From assembly GCA_044224925.1 (NCBI GenBank), contig JBGAJM010000001.1, positions 186,001 through 250,000 of the forward strand: a DNA stretch of 64,000 nt, in the 5' to 3' direction. Both the position numbers and the translations under genes were made by a program. The stretch is from Kapaibacterium sp044224925 (GTDB lineage: Bacteria; Bacteroidota; Ignavibacteria; Kapaibacteriales; Kapaibacteriaceae). Positions 63,203-64,000 of the stretch are shown in pieces (position 1 is the first letter of the stretch; the number at the start of each line of letters is the position of its first letter). The notes under the pieces were generated by a model, which saw only the letters and a list, made by a program, of their open reading frames with translations, did not search any database and was not told where the DNA came from.

Positions 63203-63841
63203 TTGAGGAGACCCTTTACCCCGTACAATGTGCCGCGTCAGGAGACGCAGCGCAAGCACAAGATCAACGATGAGATCCAAGCTCCGGAACTCCGCGTTGT
63301 AGATGCAAAAGGAGGAGCTCTCGGAGTTCTTCCACGTCGCGAGGCACTACGCCTGGCACTGGAAGCCGAGATGGACCTTGTCGAGATCGCACCGCAGGCG
63401 AAACCGCCGGTGTGCAAGATCATCGACTATGGGAAATTCTCGTACGAGCAACAGAAGCGCGAGAAGGTTCAGAAGAAGGCACAAAGCCATCAACTTCTGA
63501 AAGAGATCCGCCTCAAGGCCGGTACGGATGTGCACGACTTCGACTTCAAGACCCGTCACGCACGTGGCTTCTTGGAAGAAGGGCACAAAGTGAAGGCCAC
63601 GGTGTTCTTCCGCGGACGTGAGATCATGCACCAGGATCTGGGACATGTGATCTTGAACCGTTTCGTTGAACAGTGTGCGGATATCTCGAAGATCGATCAG
63701 CCGATCCGCTCGGAAGGAAGAACGCTCAGCGTGACCCTTGCTCCCGAAGCGAAGAAGCCGGTCAAGAAGGAAAAGTCGGCCGACGGAACACCGTCGGAGG
63801 GAACAGCTCCTTCACCAGAAACAAAGCAACCATCAGCATAA
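63203..63841 (+). CDS. infC: Translation initiation factor IF-3 (non-ATG start)
   Basis: A 212-residue initiation factor. The N-terminal domain has KINDEIQAPELRVVDAKGGALGVLPRREALRLA, the linker is basic (YEQQKREKVQKKAQSHQLLKEIRL) and the C-terminal domain has FDFKTRHARGFLEEGHKVKATVFFRGREI. A short Lys/Pro/Glu-rich tail follows. The frame has no ATG: a stop at 63185-63187 bounds it, the first candidates are TTG at 63203 and GTG at 63230. I use TTG, because the residues RRPFTPYN after it are plausible and no good ribosome site favours either. Unusual start codons are typical of infC and support autoregulation. First gene of infC-rpmI. Confidence 0.93.
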   Translation: MRRPFTPYNVPRQETQRKHKINDEIQAPELRVVDAKGGALGVLPRREALRLALEAEMDLVEIAPQAKPPVCKIIDYGKFSYEQQKREKVQKKAQSHQLLKEIRLKAGTDVHDFDFKTRHARGFLEEGHKVKATVFFRGREIMHQDLGHVILNRFVEQCADISKIDQPIRSEGRTLSVTLAPEAKKPVKKEKSADGTPSEGTAPSPETKQPSA

Positions 63842-63857
63842 ACATTCGGAGTTCATC

Positions 63858-64000
63858 ATGCCAAAAATGAAGACCGTTGCCGGAGCGAAGAAGCGCTTCA
63901 AAGTAACAGGATCTGGACAGATCAAGCGTCAGAAGGCCAATCGTAGCCACATCCTGACAAGCAAGAACCGCAAGCGCAAGCGTAACCTACGTCGGGACGT
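63858..64000 (+). CDS. rpmI: 50S ribosomal protein L35 (3' end outside window)
   Basis: The first 47 residues of L35: MPKMKTVAGAKKRFKVTG, then SGQIKRQKANRSHILTSK and the basic NRKRKRNLRRD segment. The window ends inside the gene. It lies 16 bases after infC in the standard infC-rpmI-rplT order; rplT would be expected next. CGGAG precedes the ATG at 63858. Confidence 0.95.
   Translation, partial: MPKMKTVAGAKKRFKVTGSGQIKRQKANRSHILTSKNRKRKRNLRRD

Overview
This window looks like chromosome from a GC-rich (by eye about 57-60%) member of the Bacteroidota/Chlorobiota/Ignavibacteriota/Kapaibacteriota assemblage. Four things point there. Starts are repeatedly preceded by the Bacteroidota-type -7 promoter element TAnnTTTG (nine perfect copies in useful places). 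A secreted subtilisin ends in a type IX secretion (T9SS) sorting domain. The cbb3 oxidase has a fused CcoN-CcoO subunit. There is a one-chain fused E1 alpha/beta 2-oxoacid dehydrogenase. I cannot fix the genus; a Kapaibacteria- or Ignavibacteria-like aerobe is my inference.

Layout. 1-2353: end of a fused 2-oxoacid dehydrogenase E1 and a YciI-like protein. 2354-6100: a lower-GC accessory island with the broken C-terminus of a tyrosine recombinase, an orphan AT-rich gene carrying a HEPN-type R-X6-H motif, a complete-looking IS3-family element and a small unknown gene whose ribosome site lies in the IS end. 6137-15345: an Rrf2-type Fe-S regulator with a 21-bp palindromic operator, then a high-affinity cytochrome cbb3 oxidase locus (ccoI, ccoS, ccoNO, ccoQ, ccoP, ccoG, ccoH, a TauE/SafE-like protein) and a soluble cytochrome c. 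15353-17976: an FkbM methyltransferase and a conventional two-gene E1 alpha/beta pair. 18427-21770: three overlapping glycosyltransferases, followed by aspS and a DUF1460 hydrolase. 24458-28701 (minus strand): tRNA-Ser, smpB, tyrS, a lipoate ligase, a CHAD protein and a lipoprotein. 29288-32753: mutS-hslO. 32740-36474 (minus): pta, a propeller lipoprotein, a purine nucleoside phosphorylase and trhO. 36538-44425: an envelope cluster (giant TPR protein, plugless TonB-box barrel, SPOR protein, TonB-like protein, tiny membrane protein) ending in UDP-glucose dehydrogenase. 44426-50665 (minus): a RavA/ViaA-like AAA+/VWA pair, a TrmN6-type methyltransferase, and a T9SS subtilase preceded by a small lipoprotein that resembles a free subtilisin propeptide. 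50743-54191: uvrC and a GH13-like protein with an altered catalytic motif. 54169-59202 (minus): a 1289-residue chimera of VWA, propeller, anchor and outer-membrane barrel, and holB. 59237 to the end: a response regulator, a MazG-like protein, rpmG, lon, infC and the start of rpmI.

How it fits together. Most genes are housekeeping and packed into short operons with ATGA, TAATG or TGATG junctions. The respiratory locus is a self-contained unit: metal loading (CcoI, CcoG, SafE-like), assembly (CcoS, CcoH), the oxidase and an electron donor, behind a redox-sensing repressor. The items most worth follow-up are the putative stand-alone propeptide/inhibitor lipoprotein coupled to the subtilase, the VWA-propeller-barrel chimera, the HEPN-motif gene in the degraded island, the Rrf2 operator, the plugless TonB-box barrel cluster, and several genes that look leaderless. 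No CRISPR array, rRNA or replication origin was seen.
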